NCBI GenBank assembly: GCA_934216375.1
Contig: CAKQBP010000108.1
Coordinates: 1 to 5,267 of the forward strand
DNA length: 5,267 nt
Reading direction: 5' to 3'
From: an uncultured Veillonella sp.
GTDB lineage: Bacteria; Bacillota; Negativicutes; Veillonellales; Veillonellaceae
Shown: positions 1-5,267 of the stretch, one piece after another
Layout of the letters: each line of letters starts with the position of its first letter
Position numbering within the stretch: position 1 is the stretch's first letter
Made by a program: the position numbers and the translations under genes
The notes under the pieces: generated by a model
What the model was told of the DNA's origin: nothing
What the model saw: only the letters and a program-made list of their open reading frames with translations
Database searches by the model: none

Positions 1-374
1 AGGTGGAAGGCAAGCATTTTCGATTGTATGGACATAAGACATTAGCCGGTAATATAGGGGATTCCTTGCACGCCGATGTAATTGACACAGAAACGCCGTC
101 TATTAGTATGGAGGATGTAATTGAACAGAATCCGGATGTTATATTCTTGATTGTATCTGATGGCGAATATAGCCAAGCAGATGTGATTATGAACTATGTA
201 TTAACGCAGCCAGGTTTACAAGGTGTTAATGCGTTGCGCAATAAGCGCGTTCATTTCTTGCCATTGCTTGCTGTATATAGTCCAGGGATTCGCTTATCCG
301 ATGGCATCGACATCGTATCGCATGGGTTGTACCCTAATCTATATCCAGAAGGGGTACCTGATTTAATTCATTAA
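1..374 (+). CDS. Periplasmic metal-chelate ABC transporter substrate-binding protein, C-terminal fragment (5' end outside window)
   Basis: This is the C-terminal part (about 123 residues) of a Peripla_BP_2/BtuF-FepB-like binding protein, which carries an iron-siderophore, haem or cobalamin-type ligand from the outer-membrane receptor to the inner-membrane permease. The GTG at position 3 is in frame but is probably an internal valine: family members are about 300-350 residues, and no signal peptide or N-terminal lobe is present. Visible family features are the segment 'MEDVIEQNPDVIFLI' (residues about 36-50 counted from position 3), matching the usual 'E.l...nPDvIi' strand of the C-terminal lobe. 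Near the end comes 'YSPGIRLSDGIDIVSHGLYP', typical of the last helix. The gene ends with TAA at 372-374, 12 nt before the permease start, which fits the binding protein-permease-ATPase gene order. Family assignment is firm from context and sequence; the ligand is not determined. Confidence 0.88.
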   Translation, partial: VEGKHFRLYGHKTLAGNIGDSLHADVIDTETPSISMEDVIEQNPDVIFLIVSDGEYSQADVIMNYVLTQPGLQGVNALRNKRVHFLPLLAVYSPGIRLSDGIDIVSHGLYPNLYPEGVPDLIH

Positions 375-375
375 T

Positions 376-382
376 AAAGGAG
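376..382 (+). promoter_or_regulatory. Ribosome binding site of the permease gene
   Basis: AAAGGAG lies in the 12-nt gap after the binding-protein stop codon and 4 nt before the ATG at 387. The spacing is slightly short, but the match to the anti-Shine-Dalgarno sequence is strong and supports ATG 387 as the start. Confidence 0.7.
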
Positions 383-386
383 CAGT

Positions 387-1433
387 ATGCTACAACGTAT
401 TGGATATACTGCTGGCGGATTTGTCCTCATAGGGGTGCTAGCAGTAGCCATTCTATGGGGACTTTCTGTTGGTACAGTACAGTTTTCACTTTCTCAAATT
501 TTCAATATTGTCATAGATCAATTTTCTAGCCCATTGGCTATCGATGATCCTATGAATGGCCCAGAGCAGACCATTATTTGGTTACTACGTATGCCGCGGT
601 TGTTGATGGCTGCCATTATTGGGGCAGGTCTTGCCGTATCTGGCGTTATCATGCAGGCCATCGTTAAGAATCCACTGGCAGATCCTTACATCCTGGGGAT
701 TTCCTCTGGCGCATCTCTCGGTGCTACGGTAGCTATTTTATTTGGTATAGGCGTTATGTTCGGTGAGAACTTCGTCGGCGTTATGGCCTTTATCGGGGCC
801 ATGGCGATTTCCTTCGGCGTGTTGTTTATCTCAAATTTAGGGGGCCGACCAAATTCGGTGAAATTGATTTTAGGGGGCTTGGCATTAAGCGCCGTATGTA
901 GCTCCTTCTCTAGTTTTGTGGTCTATTTAGCGGACGATAAGGAAGGCATCCAAACCATTACGTACTGGTTGATGGGTAGCTTTGCGGGCGCTAAATGGGA
1001 TATGTTGCCGTTTATCGCTATTGTTGTCCTCGTGAGCATCATCTTTTTCTGGTCTCAAAGCAGAATTTTAAACATGATGCTCCTCGGCGATGAGGTGGCT
1101 ATTACCTTAGGTCGCGATTTGCATAGATATCGACAAGTTTACTTGATTATTAGCTCTCTTATCATTGGCTTTGTGGTGTACGCGGCGGGCATGATTGGCT
1201 TTGTAGGGCTCTTGATTCCTCATTTGGTGCGTATGACCATCGGTACAAATCACTGGACTTTGATTCCGTTCAGCGCATTAGGGGGCAGTATTTTCCTCGT
1301 CATCGCTGATGGCTTGTGCCGATGTATTATTCCTCACGCAGAATTGCCAATCGGCATTCTCATTTCTCTCATTGGTGCGCCGACCTTTGTGTATATGTTG
1401 GTGCGTAAGAACTACGGATTTGGAGGGGAATAA
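387..1433 (+). CDS. FecCD/BtuC-family ABC transporter permease
   Basis: This 348-residue polytopic inner-membrane protein is the translocation subunit of a type II metal-chelate importer; it would act as a homodimer with two copies of the downstream ATPase. Length is normal for the family (about 330-350). The first membrane helix is near residues 8-30. Family blocks follow in order: 'RMPRLLMAAIIGAGLAVSG' (68-86); 'NPLADPYILGISSGASLGA' (95-113); the cytoplasmic coupling segment 'LLGDEVAITLGRD' (232-244), which contacts the ATPase; 'GFVGLLIPHLVRM' (271-283); and 'ELPIGILISLIGAPTFVYML' (319-338). All expected segments are present with no frameshift. The stop codon overlaps the ATPase start by one base (TAATG, 1431-1435), implying translational coupling. 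Substrate (siderophore, haem, cobalamin) cannot be read from this subunit. Confidence 0.96.
   Translation: MLQRIGYTAGGFVLIGVLAVAILWGLSVGTVQFSLSQIFNIVIDQFSSPLAIDDPMNGPEQTIIWLLRMPRLLMAAIIGAGLAVSGVIMQAIVKNPLADPYILGISSGASLGATVAILFGIGVMFGENFVGVMAFIGAMAISFGVLFISNLGGRPNSVKLILGGLALSAVCSSFSSFVVYLADDKEGIQTITYWLMGSFAGAKWDMLPFIAIVVLVSIIFFWSQSRILNMMLLGDEVAITLGRDLHRYRQVYLIISSLIIGFVVYAAGMIGFVGLLIPHLVRMTIGTNHWTLIPFSALGGSIFLVIADGLCRCIIPHAELPIGILISLIGAPTFVYMLVRKNYGFGGE
1422..1428 (+). promoter_or_regulatory. Ribosome binding site of the ATPase gene, inside the permease 3' end
   Basis: GGAGGGG lies within the last permease codons, 4 nt before the ATG at 1433 (6 nt if the core is taken as GGAGG). The stop and start share one base (TAATG), so ribosomes finishing the permease can re-initiate on the ATPase, matching subunit amounts. 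Confidence 0.75.
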
Positions 1434-2194
1434 TGAATATTCAAACAAATAATGTGAAAGTGTCTTTTGGTCAGAAATCAATTCTCCAAGATATTTCCCT
1501 TCACATAAGAGATAAGGAATTTGTTGGTATTATTGGGCCTAATGGTAGCGGTAAAAGTACGTTTTTAAAATGTTTATACCGCGTGCTTCAACCTAACAAT
1601 GGCAAGATTTTCTTTGATGGCACTGAAATGAGTTCTTTAAGCCATCGTGATACAGCCTTAAAAATGGCTGTAGTGGCACAGCATAGTACGGTTAACTTTG
1701 ATTTTTCCGTCCTTGAAATGGTTCTCATGGGCCGTTCCCCTTATAAAGGGTTGCTCGATAGAGATCAAATTGATGACTATGAAATCGCCCGACATGCATT
1801 GGCTCAAGTAGGACTTAGTGATTTTGAAAGTCGCAGTTTTAATACCTTATCTGGTGGTGAGCAGCAGCGCGTTATCTTAGCGCGTGCCTTGGCACAACGC
1901 ACAGAATGCCTAGTGCTAGACGAGCCGACAAACCATCTAGATATTAAGTATCAGCTGGAACTGATGACGATTGTAAAACGCCTTGATGCAACCGTAGTGG
2001 CTGCTATTCACGATTTGAATCTAGCAGCCATCTATTGTGATCGTCTCATTGCGTTAAAAGACGGTTCCGTAGTGTGTACAGGGACCCCTCACGAAGTATT
2101 GACAGAGGAGACCATCCGACACATCTACGGCGTGTCCGCCACGGTACAAACATTACCAAATGGACGATTAAATATTATATATAATATGGAATAA
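1433..2194 (+). CDS. ABC transporter ATP-binding protein, FepC/FhuC/BtuD type (metal-chelate import)
   Basis: This 253-residue cytoplasmic ATPase powers the FecCD-type permease encoded just upstream. All catalytic elements are intact: Walker A 'GPNGSGKST' (35-43, K41); Q-loop glutamine Q83 in 'VVAQHS'; ABC signature 'LSGGEQQR' (139-146); Walker B 'CLVLDEPT' with D163 and catalytic E164; D-loop 'NHLD' (167-170); and the switch histidine H193 in 'AAIHDLN'. The block 'VLEMVLMGRSPYK' (93-105) after the Q-loop is characteristic of the iron-siderophore/cobalamin ATPase group. The C-terminal region 'GTPHEVLTEETIRHIYG' is also typical of that group. Length is normal (about 250-270). The gene overlaps the permease by 1 nt and is followed 18 nt later by receptor 1, so all are probably on one transcript. 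Confidence 0.97.
   Translation: MNIQTNNVKVSFGQKSILQDISLHIRDKEFVGIIGPNGSGKSTFLKCLYRVLQPNNGKIFFDGTEMSSLSHRDTALKMAVVAQHSTVNFDFSVLEMVLMGRSPYKGLLDRDQIDDYEIARHALAQVGLSDFESRSFNTLSGGEQQRVILARALAQRTECLVLDEPTNHLDIKYQLELMTIVKRLDATVVAAIHDLNLAAIYCDRLIALKDGSVVCTGTPHEVLTEETIRHIYGVSATVQTLPNGRLNIIYNME
2178..2185 (+). promoter_or_regulatory. Possible secondary -10 element before receptor 1
   Basis: TATATAAT, containing a perfect TATAAT at 2180-2185, lies in the last codons of the ATPase about 27 nt before the receptor 1 ATG. The same octamer occurs at a similar distance before receptor 2. No good -35 hexamer sits at 16-18 bp: the nearest resemblance, TGGACG at 2161-2166, is only 13 bp away. The bases also encode part of 'IIYNM', so chance is a serious alternative. 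Confidence 0.25.
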
Positions 2195-2202
2195 TTGAAA
2201 AA

Positions 2203-2207
2203 AGAGG
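2203..2207 (+). promoter_or_regulatory. Ribosome binding site that decides the receptor 1 start
   Basis: AGAGG lies 5 nt before ATG 2213 and 8 nt before ATG 2216. It falls downstream of the in-frame TTG at 2195, so it cannot serve that codon. It is too far (17 nt) from the in-frame ATG at 2225. It therefore favours 2213 or 2216 as the start. Confidence 0.6.
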
Positions 2208-2212
2208 CGTGG

Positions 2213-4156
2213 ATGATGAAACGAATGAATAAACAAGTCTATGTAGCAGTGCTTATGGCATTAACTACTATGTCAATTAATAGTTATGCTGCAGATGTAA
2301 CAATGAACAATAATGAGGAAGAAGTTACCATAAATGTTACCGCTAATCGTACATCGTTATTAGATTTAGATACACCAGTATCGACTTCTGTTATTACCCA
2401 AGAGGATATACAAAATAGCGGTGCTAAGACGGCTTTTGATGCGGTCGCTAATGTACCGGGTGTAACCATTAACTCCTTTAGTGCGTCTGGCGCAGATTTT
2501 GGTGGCATGGATAGCCGTACGAATATTCGTGGTCTCGATCGCGGTGCACTTGTTCTTGTAAACGGTGTACCTATGAACTTAAATGGTAAGAGCGGAATTG
2601 GCTCTATACCTACCAGTGCCATTGAGCGCATCGAAGTTGTAAAGGGGGCGGCCTCTACCTTATATGGCGCAGAAGCTTTAGGTGGCGTTATAAATATTAT
2701 TACAAAAACGCCGTCAAAAGAGGGCGGTTCTGCTACGGTAGCTGTAGGTAATCGAGGCTCCAAGAGATTTGATATTTCTTATGGTACTGATCGATTCCTC
2801 GTTGGTATCGATAGAAAATACTGGGGGACTCAAGATCCATCTACACCGGTGCGGTATGACTATACAGGCCGCAAGGGTTATGATTACTACACTACGCGCA
2901 ATAAAGGTAACTCCTTAGGTGTGTTCATGAGCGGTAAGCTTTCAGATAAGATAACCTTAAATTATACTCGCGCTGAAAGCCGTTCCTCCTTTGGTTTGAT
3001 TAGTACAGAAAGAAATCCTGTGAGACAGGCTCGTCATTCTACGACATATCATTACAAGGATGACCGTAATAATGCATCTTTGATTTATAAAGATGATAAT
3101 ACGACGGGAACATTGTTTTATAATGACCGTACTATGCGTGGTGAAAGCCGTGTTCATAGTGCTAAACAGTTCAAGCCGACCGAAACCAGTTATGTAGCTC
3201 GTCAATATGGTATAGATGTACAACATGAATGGGACTTTAGAGGCGGTAAGGATTATTTGATTGCTGGTGTTACAGGTAAGCAAGAAATCTATCGCGCCAC
3301 ACAGGCCCCTGTGTATACACGGCCTCATCGTAACACCTATGCGGTGTACAGTAGCTATTCTCGTGAAATCAATCCCAAATGGACTGCCATTTTGGGCTTG
3401 CGTTATACAGCCATTAGTGATCCTATTAAGGACCAACATGTATTAACGCCTCAGTTCCAATTGTTGCACACCATCAATAAAGCTTCCTCCATGTACTTAA
3501 ATATAGGGAAAGCTTACACGATGCCTAGCTTGAGTGATTCATTCCGTAGCGTGAACCGCCAATACACAGCAGTAAGTGGTAAAAATCTTAAGCCTGAAGA
3601 GGGTTGGAACTATGAATTAGGTTATAAACGTCTTAATAAGAAGGATAGCTGGAAGGTGGACGTGTTCTACATGGACTTCAAGAACTTCTTCCAATGGCAA
3701 CCTGATGTAAATGGTCGCCCAACCGTTCGCGTAAACGGTGGTAAGTTCCACAATGTTGGGATTGAAGCTGAGTATAGTAGACATTTGTCAGATCGACTCA
3801 AAATGAGTGTAAGTGGTTCTTATTCTAATCCAAAACAAAAGGAAATGAATGAAACCTATTGGAAGCAAGCGGCTCCTAAGTTACAGTTTACAACCGGCAT
3901 TCATTATAAAAGCCCAACCTGGGAAGCTGGTACATCCTTTAGCTTTGTTACCAAACGTTTGCGCAATCGTGATGGCGGCTTGAATCCTAACATTGCTCTT
4001 TGGAATGCTTACGTTGGGTATCACTTTAACAAAGATTCTACATTACGCCTCGATGCACGCAATCTTTTGAATCGTCATAATGTGGTATCCAATGGAGATT
4101 ATGAATACTGGGATGCACCATTCAATTATGAATTAAGTTATACACAAAAATTTTAA
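2213..4156 (+). CDS. TonB-dependent outer-membrane receptor 1 (CirA/FepA/BtuB-like)
   Basis: This outer-membrane active transporter imports a metal chelate using TonB-ExbBD energy. With ATG 2213 it has 647 residues. ATG 2216 is equally possible. An in-frame TTG at 2195 would add six residues but has no ribosome site. The signal peptide has basic residues at 3-7, a hydrophobic core, and likely cleavage after 'NSYA' (A26). A TonB-box-like segment 'EVTINVTA' spans 37-44. The plug covers about 51-165, with 'NIRGLDRGALVLVNGVPMN' (104-122), 'IERIEVVKGAAS' (137-148) and 'LYGAEALGGVINIITK' (150-165). The barrel fills the rest. Late barrel features are 'AYTMPSLSDSF' with Y435-P438, 'NLKPEEGWNYELGY' from N458, the TonB-receptor C-terminal signature 'ARNLLNR' (615-621), and a terminal Phe (F647) as used for barrel assembly. 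It follows the ATPase stop by 18 nt, so it probably belongs to that operon. It is intact, and its ligand is unknown. Confidence 0.95.
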   Translation: MMKRMNKQVYVAVLMALTTMSINSYAADVTMNNNEEEVTINVTANRTSLLDLDTPVSTSVITQEDIQNSGAKTAFDAVANVPGVTINSFSASGADFGGMDSRTNIRGLDRGALVLVNGVPMNLNGKSGIGSIPTSAIERIEVVKGAASTLYGAEALGGVINIITKTPSKEGGSATVAVGNRGSKRFDISYGTDRFLVGIDRKYWGTQDPSTPVRYDYTGRKGYDYYTTRNKGNSLGVFMSGKLSDKITLNYTRAESRSSFGLISTERNPVRQARHSTTYHYKDDRNNASLIYKDDNTTGTLFYNDRTMRGESRVHSAKQFKPTETSYVARQYGIDVQHEWDFRGGKDYLIAGVTGKQEIYRATQAPVYTRPHRNTYAVYSSYSREINPKWTAILGLRYTAISDPIKDQHVLTPQFQLLHTINKASSMYLNIGKAYTMPSLSDSFRSVNRQYTAVSGKNLKPEEGWNYELGYKRLNKKDSWKVDVFYMDFKNFFQWQPDVNGRPTVRVNGGKFHNVGIEAEYSRHLSDRLKMSVSGSYSNPKQKEMNETYWKQAAPKLQFTTGIHYKSPTWEAGTSFSFVTKRLRNRDGGLNPNIALWNAYVGYHFNKDSTLRLDARNLLNRHNVVSNGDYEYWDAPFNYELSYTQKF

Positions 4157-4158
4157 TA

Positions 4159-4173
4159 TGTATTAATGATACA
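4159..4173. promoter_or_regulatory. 15-bp 7-1-7 palindrome, possible operator
   Basis: TGTATTAATGATACA is an inverted repeat around a central A, with six of seven base pairs complementary (T4164 and G4168 do not match). It starts two bases after the receptor 1 stop codon. The 7-1-7 form is that of Fur-family sites, but the inner bases do not match the Fur consensus TGATAATNATTATCA; only the outer TG and CA agree. With a 1-base centre it would not form a stable RNA hairpin, so a DNA-binding site is the likelier role, if it has one. Confidence 0.3.
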
Positions 4174-4220
4174 ATCCCCCGAGAATGCAGTAGCGGTAGG
4201 GGTATGGGTTTTGTGCGGGC
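4174..4220 (+). other. C-run followed by G-rich island in the inter-receptor spacer
   Basis: A CCCCC run at 4176-4180 is followed by G-runs at 4195-4196 (GG), 4199-4202 (GGGG), 4206-4208 (GGG) and 4217-4219 (GGG), in otherwise AT-rich spacer DNA. CCCC can pair with GGGG around a loop of about 20 nt, or CCC with GGG 4206-4208 just before TTTT at 4209-4212. That second pairing would be a poor intrinsic-terminator shape. The stems are only 3-4 bp without bulges, so I do not call a terminator. A leaky terminator or attenuator remains possible. Confidence 0.25.
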
Positions 4221-4230
4221 CAAATAAATG

Positions 4231-4242
4231 TGTAATAATACA
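4231..4242. promoter_or_regulatory. 12-bp palindrome in the -35 region of receptor 2, possible operator
   Basis: TGTAATAATACA is a near-perfect inverted repeat (five of six pairs) whose TGTA/TACA ends resemble those of the 4159-4173 palindrome. It spans the place where the -35 element for the TATAAT at 4256-4261 would fall, so a bound protein there could block or replace RNA polymerase contacts. AT-rich spacers produce such short palindromes by chance. Confidence 0.25.
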
Positions 4243-4261
4243 AATATGTAGTTTATATAAT
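4233..4261 (+). promoter_or_regulatory. Candidate promoter of receptor 2
   Basis: A perfect -10 hexamer TATAAT lies at 4256-4261. At 17-bp spacing the -35 position (4233-4238) reads TAATAA, a weak match to TTGACA, and there is no TG extension before the -10. Predicted initiation near 4268 would give a leader of about 30 nt, with the ribosome site at 4286-4291. A weak -35 would be compatible with an activated or repressed promoter, but the whole region is AT-rich. Confidence 0.4.
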
Positions 4262-4285
4262 TGTGTGAATGTATATATGTGTTAA

Positions 4286-4291
4286 GTGAGG
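4286..4291 (+). promoter_or_regulatory. Ribosome binding site of receptor 2
   Basis: GTGAGG lies 8 nt before the ATG at 4300. Together with the signal peptide that starts immediately after it, this fixes the receptor 2 start. Confidence 0.65.
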
Positions 4292-4299
4292 CATTTGGT

Positions 4300-5267
4300 A
4301 TGAGACAACAAATTAAGCATCGTATATCTATACTTGTGGGTTTAGCATTGATAGGATTGTCTGTGAATGGATATGCAGCAGAGGTAAGTGCTGATAAGAC
4401 TTCCGCTACAGTTGTGTCTAGTGAAACTAATGGAGTATCTGAAATCCATACTATTAATGTAACAGCAAATCGCATGGCTCTTTTAGATTTAGATACGCCG
4501 GCTGCGATGGATGTTATTACTCAAAAGGACTTAGCTAATAGCGGTGCTAAAAATGCATTTGATGCAGTTAATATGGTACCAGGCATTACGTCTTTTTCCT
4601 ATGGTGCATCCGGTCTTGAATATGGGGCTATGGATAGCCGTGTGAATATCCGTGGCCTTGAACGGGGATCCTTGATTCTCATGAATGGGGTACCGATGAA
4701 CCTCAATGGCAAGGGCGGCCTTAGCTCTATTCCGACTAGCTCTATTGAACGCATTGAAGTATTAAAAGGTGCAGCCTCTGCTTTATATGGCGCTGATGCT
4801 ATGAGTGGTGTTATCAATGTAATTACTAAGACTCCAAGTAAAGAAGGGGGCTCTGCTACGGTAGGTTTTGGTAATATGGGTCGCCAAACTTATAAAATTA
4901 ACTATGGCACGCCTCGCTTCTTAATTGGTGTGGAGCGTAACTTCTTTGGTGCTCAAGATCCAGAAACCCCTATCCGCTCCGATATCGGTGCTTATGCTAG
5001 AGGCTATGAATATTATACAGCTCGTAACAAAGGGAATTCCTTAGGTATATTTATGAGCGGTAAATTAAATGATAAGTTGACTTTGAACTTTAGTCGCTTT
5101 GAAGGTAATTCTTCTTTTGGACAGTTGAGTACAGAAACGAATCCTATTAAGCAAAAGCTTCACTCTACAACATATGCTTATAAAGATACTAAAAATAATG
5201 CGTCTTTAGTTTATAAAGATGGCAATACTACAGGTACAATCTTCTACAATGATAGAGATTTGTATGG
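4300..5267 (+). CDS. TonB-dependent outer-membrane receptor 2, N-terminal half (3' end outside window), paralogue of receptor 1
   Basis: An open frame runs from ATG 4300 to the window edge without a stop (322 complete codons). It encodes the first half of a second TonB-dependent receptor. The signal peptide is 'MRQQIKHR' plus a hydrophobic core, with likely cleavage after 'NGYA' (A26). A linker about 13 residues longer than that of receptor 1 leads to the TonB-box-like 'EIHTINVTA' (48-56). The plug runs to about K177 with 'NIRGLERGSLILMNGVPMN' (116-134), 'IERIEVLKGAAS' (149-160) and 'LYGADAMSGVINVITK' (162-177). Early barrel strands follow. Aligned without gaps, the region from 'INVTANR' to 'VITK' matches receptor 1 at 90 of 126 residues by my count, and similarity continues into the barrel ('NKGNSLGIFMSGKL', 'NNASLVYKDGNTTGTIFYNDR'). 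It has its own ribosome site and possible promoter. Family assignment is firm; ligand unknown. Confidence 0.94.
   Translation, partial: MRQQIKHRISILVGLALIGLSVNGYAAEVSADKTSATVVSSETNGVSEIHTINVTANRMALLDLDTPAAMDVITQKDLANSGAKNAFDAVNMVPGITSFSYGASGLEYGAMDSRVNIRGLERGSLILMNGVPMNLNGKGGLSSIPTSSIERIEVLKGAASALYGADAMSGVINVITKTPSKEGGSATVGFGNMGRQTYKINYGTPRFLIGVERNFFGAQDPETPIRSDIGAYARGYEYYTARNKGNSLGIFMSGKLNDKLTLNFSRFEGNSSFGQLSTETNPIKQKLHSTTYAYKDTKNNASLVYKDGNTTGTIFYNDRDLY

Noticed and set aside
3..5. GTG at position 3 as the true start of the binding protein
   Set aside because: The product would lack signal peptide and N-terminal lobe, so the gene must continue upstream of the window.
1278..1481. Minus-strand open frame of 67 codons across the permease-ATPase junction
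   Set aside because: It is antisense to two solid genes and its translation shows no recognisable feature.
2284..2763. Minus-strand open frame of 159 codons within receptor 1
   Set aside because: It lies antisense to the plug and gives low-complexity protein without family features. A similar antisense frame (4599-4817) arises in receptor 2 only because the sense codons are homologous.
2957..3439. Minus-strand open frame of 160 codons, and a short + frame at 3261-3446, inside the receptor 1 barrel
   Set aside because: Both lie fully inside a well-supported gene and show no domain or plausible ribosome site.
4174..4212. Intrinsic terminator after receptor 1 (CCC...GGGTTTT)
   Set aside because: The stem is 3-4 bp unless bulges and mismatches are allowed, with a loop over 20 nt and only four T's, so it is too weak to call.
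4157..4299. Cobalamin riboswitch or other riboswitch in front of receptor 2
   Set aside because: The spacer is only 143 bp and I find no conserved cobalamin-box sequence or multi-stem layout.
4122..4475. Minus-strand open frame of 117 codons spanning the inter-receptor spacer
   Set aside because: It overlaps the receptor 1 end and the receptor 2 signal peptide and plug. Its translation is a chance product of AT-rich spacer plus antisense coding sequence.
1..5267. CRISPR array, tRNA/rRNA, insertion sequence or phage genes
   Set aside because: No regular short repeats, RNA-gene motifs, transposase or terminal inverted repeats seen; nearly all bases belong to transport genes.

Overview
The window is an outer-membrane-to-cytoplasm metal-chelate uptake locus, read entirely from the + strand. 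In order it holds the 3' end of a periplasmic substrate-binding protein, a complete FecCD/BtuC-type permease, a complete ABC ATPase, a complete TonB-dependent outer-membrane receptor (receptor 1), a 143-bp spacer, and the first half of a second, paralogous TonB-dependent receptor (receptor 2) that runs off the right edge. Ferric siderophore, haem, cobalamin or another metal complex would all fit this gene set. The sequence does not decide which.

Layout. Positions 3-2194 encode binding protein, permease and ATPase, packed as one operon: a 12-nt gap, then a 1-nt TAATG overlap. Receptor 1 (about 2213-4156) follows the ATPase stop by 18 nt and is almost certainly co-transcribed with it. The 4157-4299 spacer is AT-rich with a short G-rich island. 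It carries a consensus-like -10 hexamer and two small palindromes, so receptor 2 (4300 to beyond 5267) may have its own control. No convincing intrinsic terminator separates the two receptors.

How the genes work together. A receptor binds the ligand at the outer surface and releases it into the periplasm when energised through its TonB box. The binding protein passes it to the permease dimer, and the ATPase drives it into the cytoplasm. TonB, ExbB and ExbD are not in this window. The two receptors share a strongly conserved plug (90 of 126 residues identical by hand count), but their DNA has diverged widely at silent sites. They look like an old tandem duplication that may have allowed ligand specificities to separate.

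Organism. True outer-membrane receptors (signal peptide, TonB box, plug, barrel, C-terminal Phe) combined with AT-leaning coding sequence, strong purine-rich Shine-Dalgarno sites and tight Firmicute-like gene packing suggest a diderm Firmicute (Negativicutes), most likely Veillonella or a close relative. This is inference from overall character, not from a marker gene.
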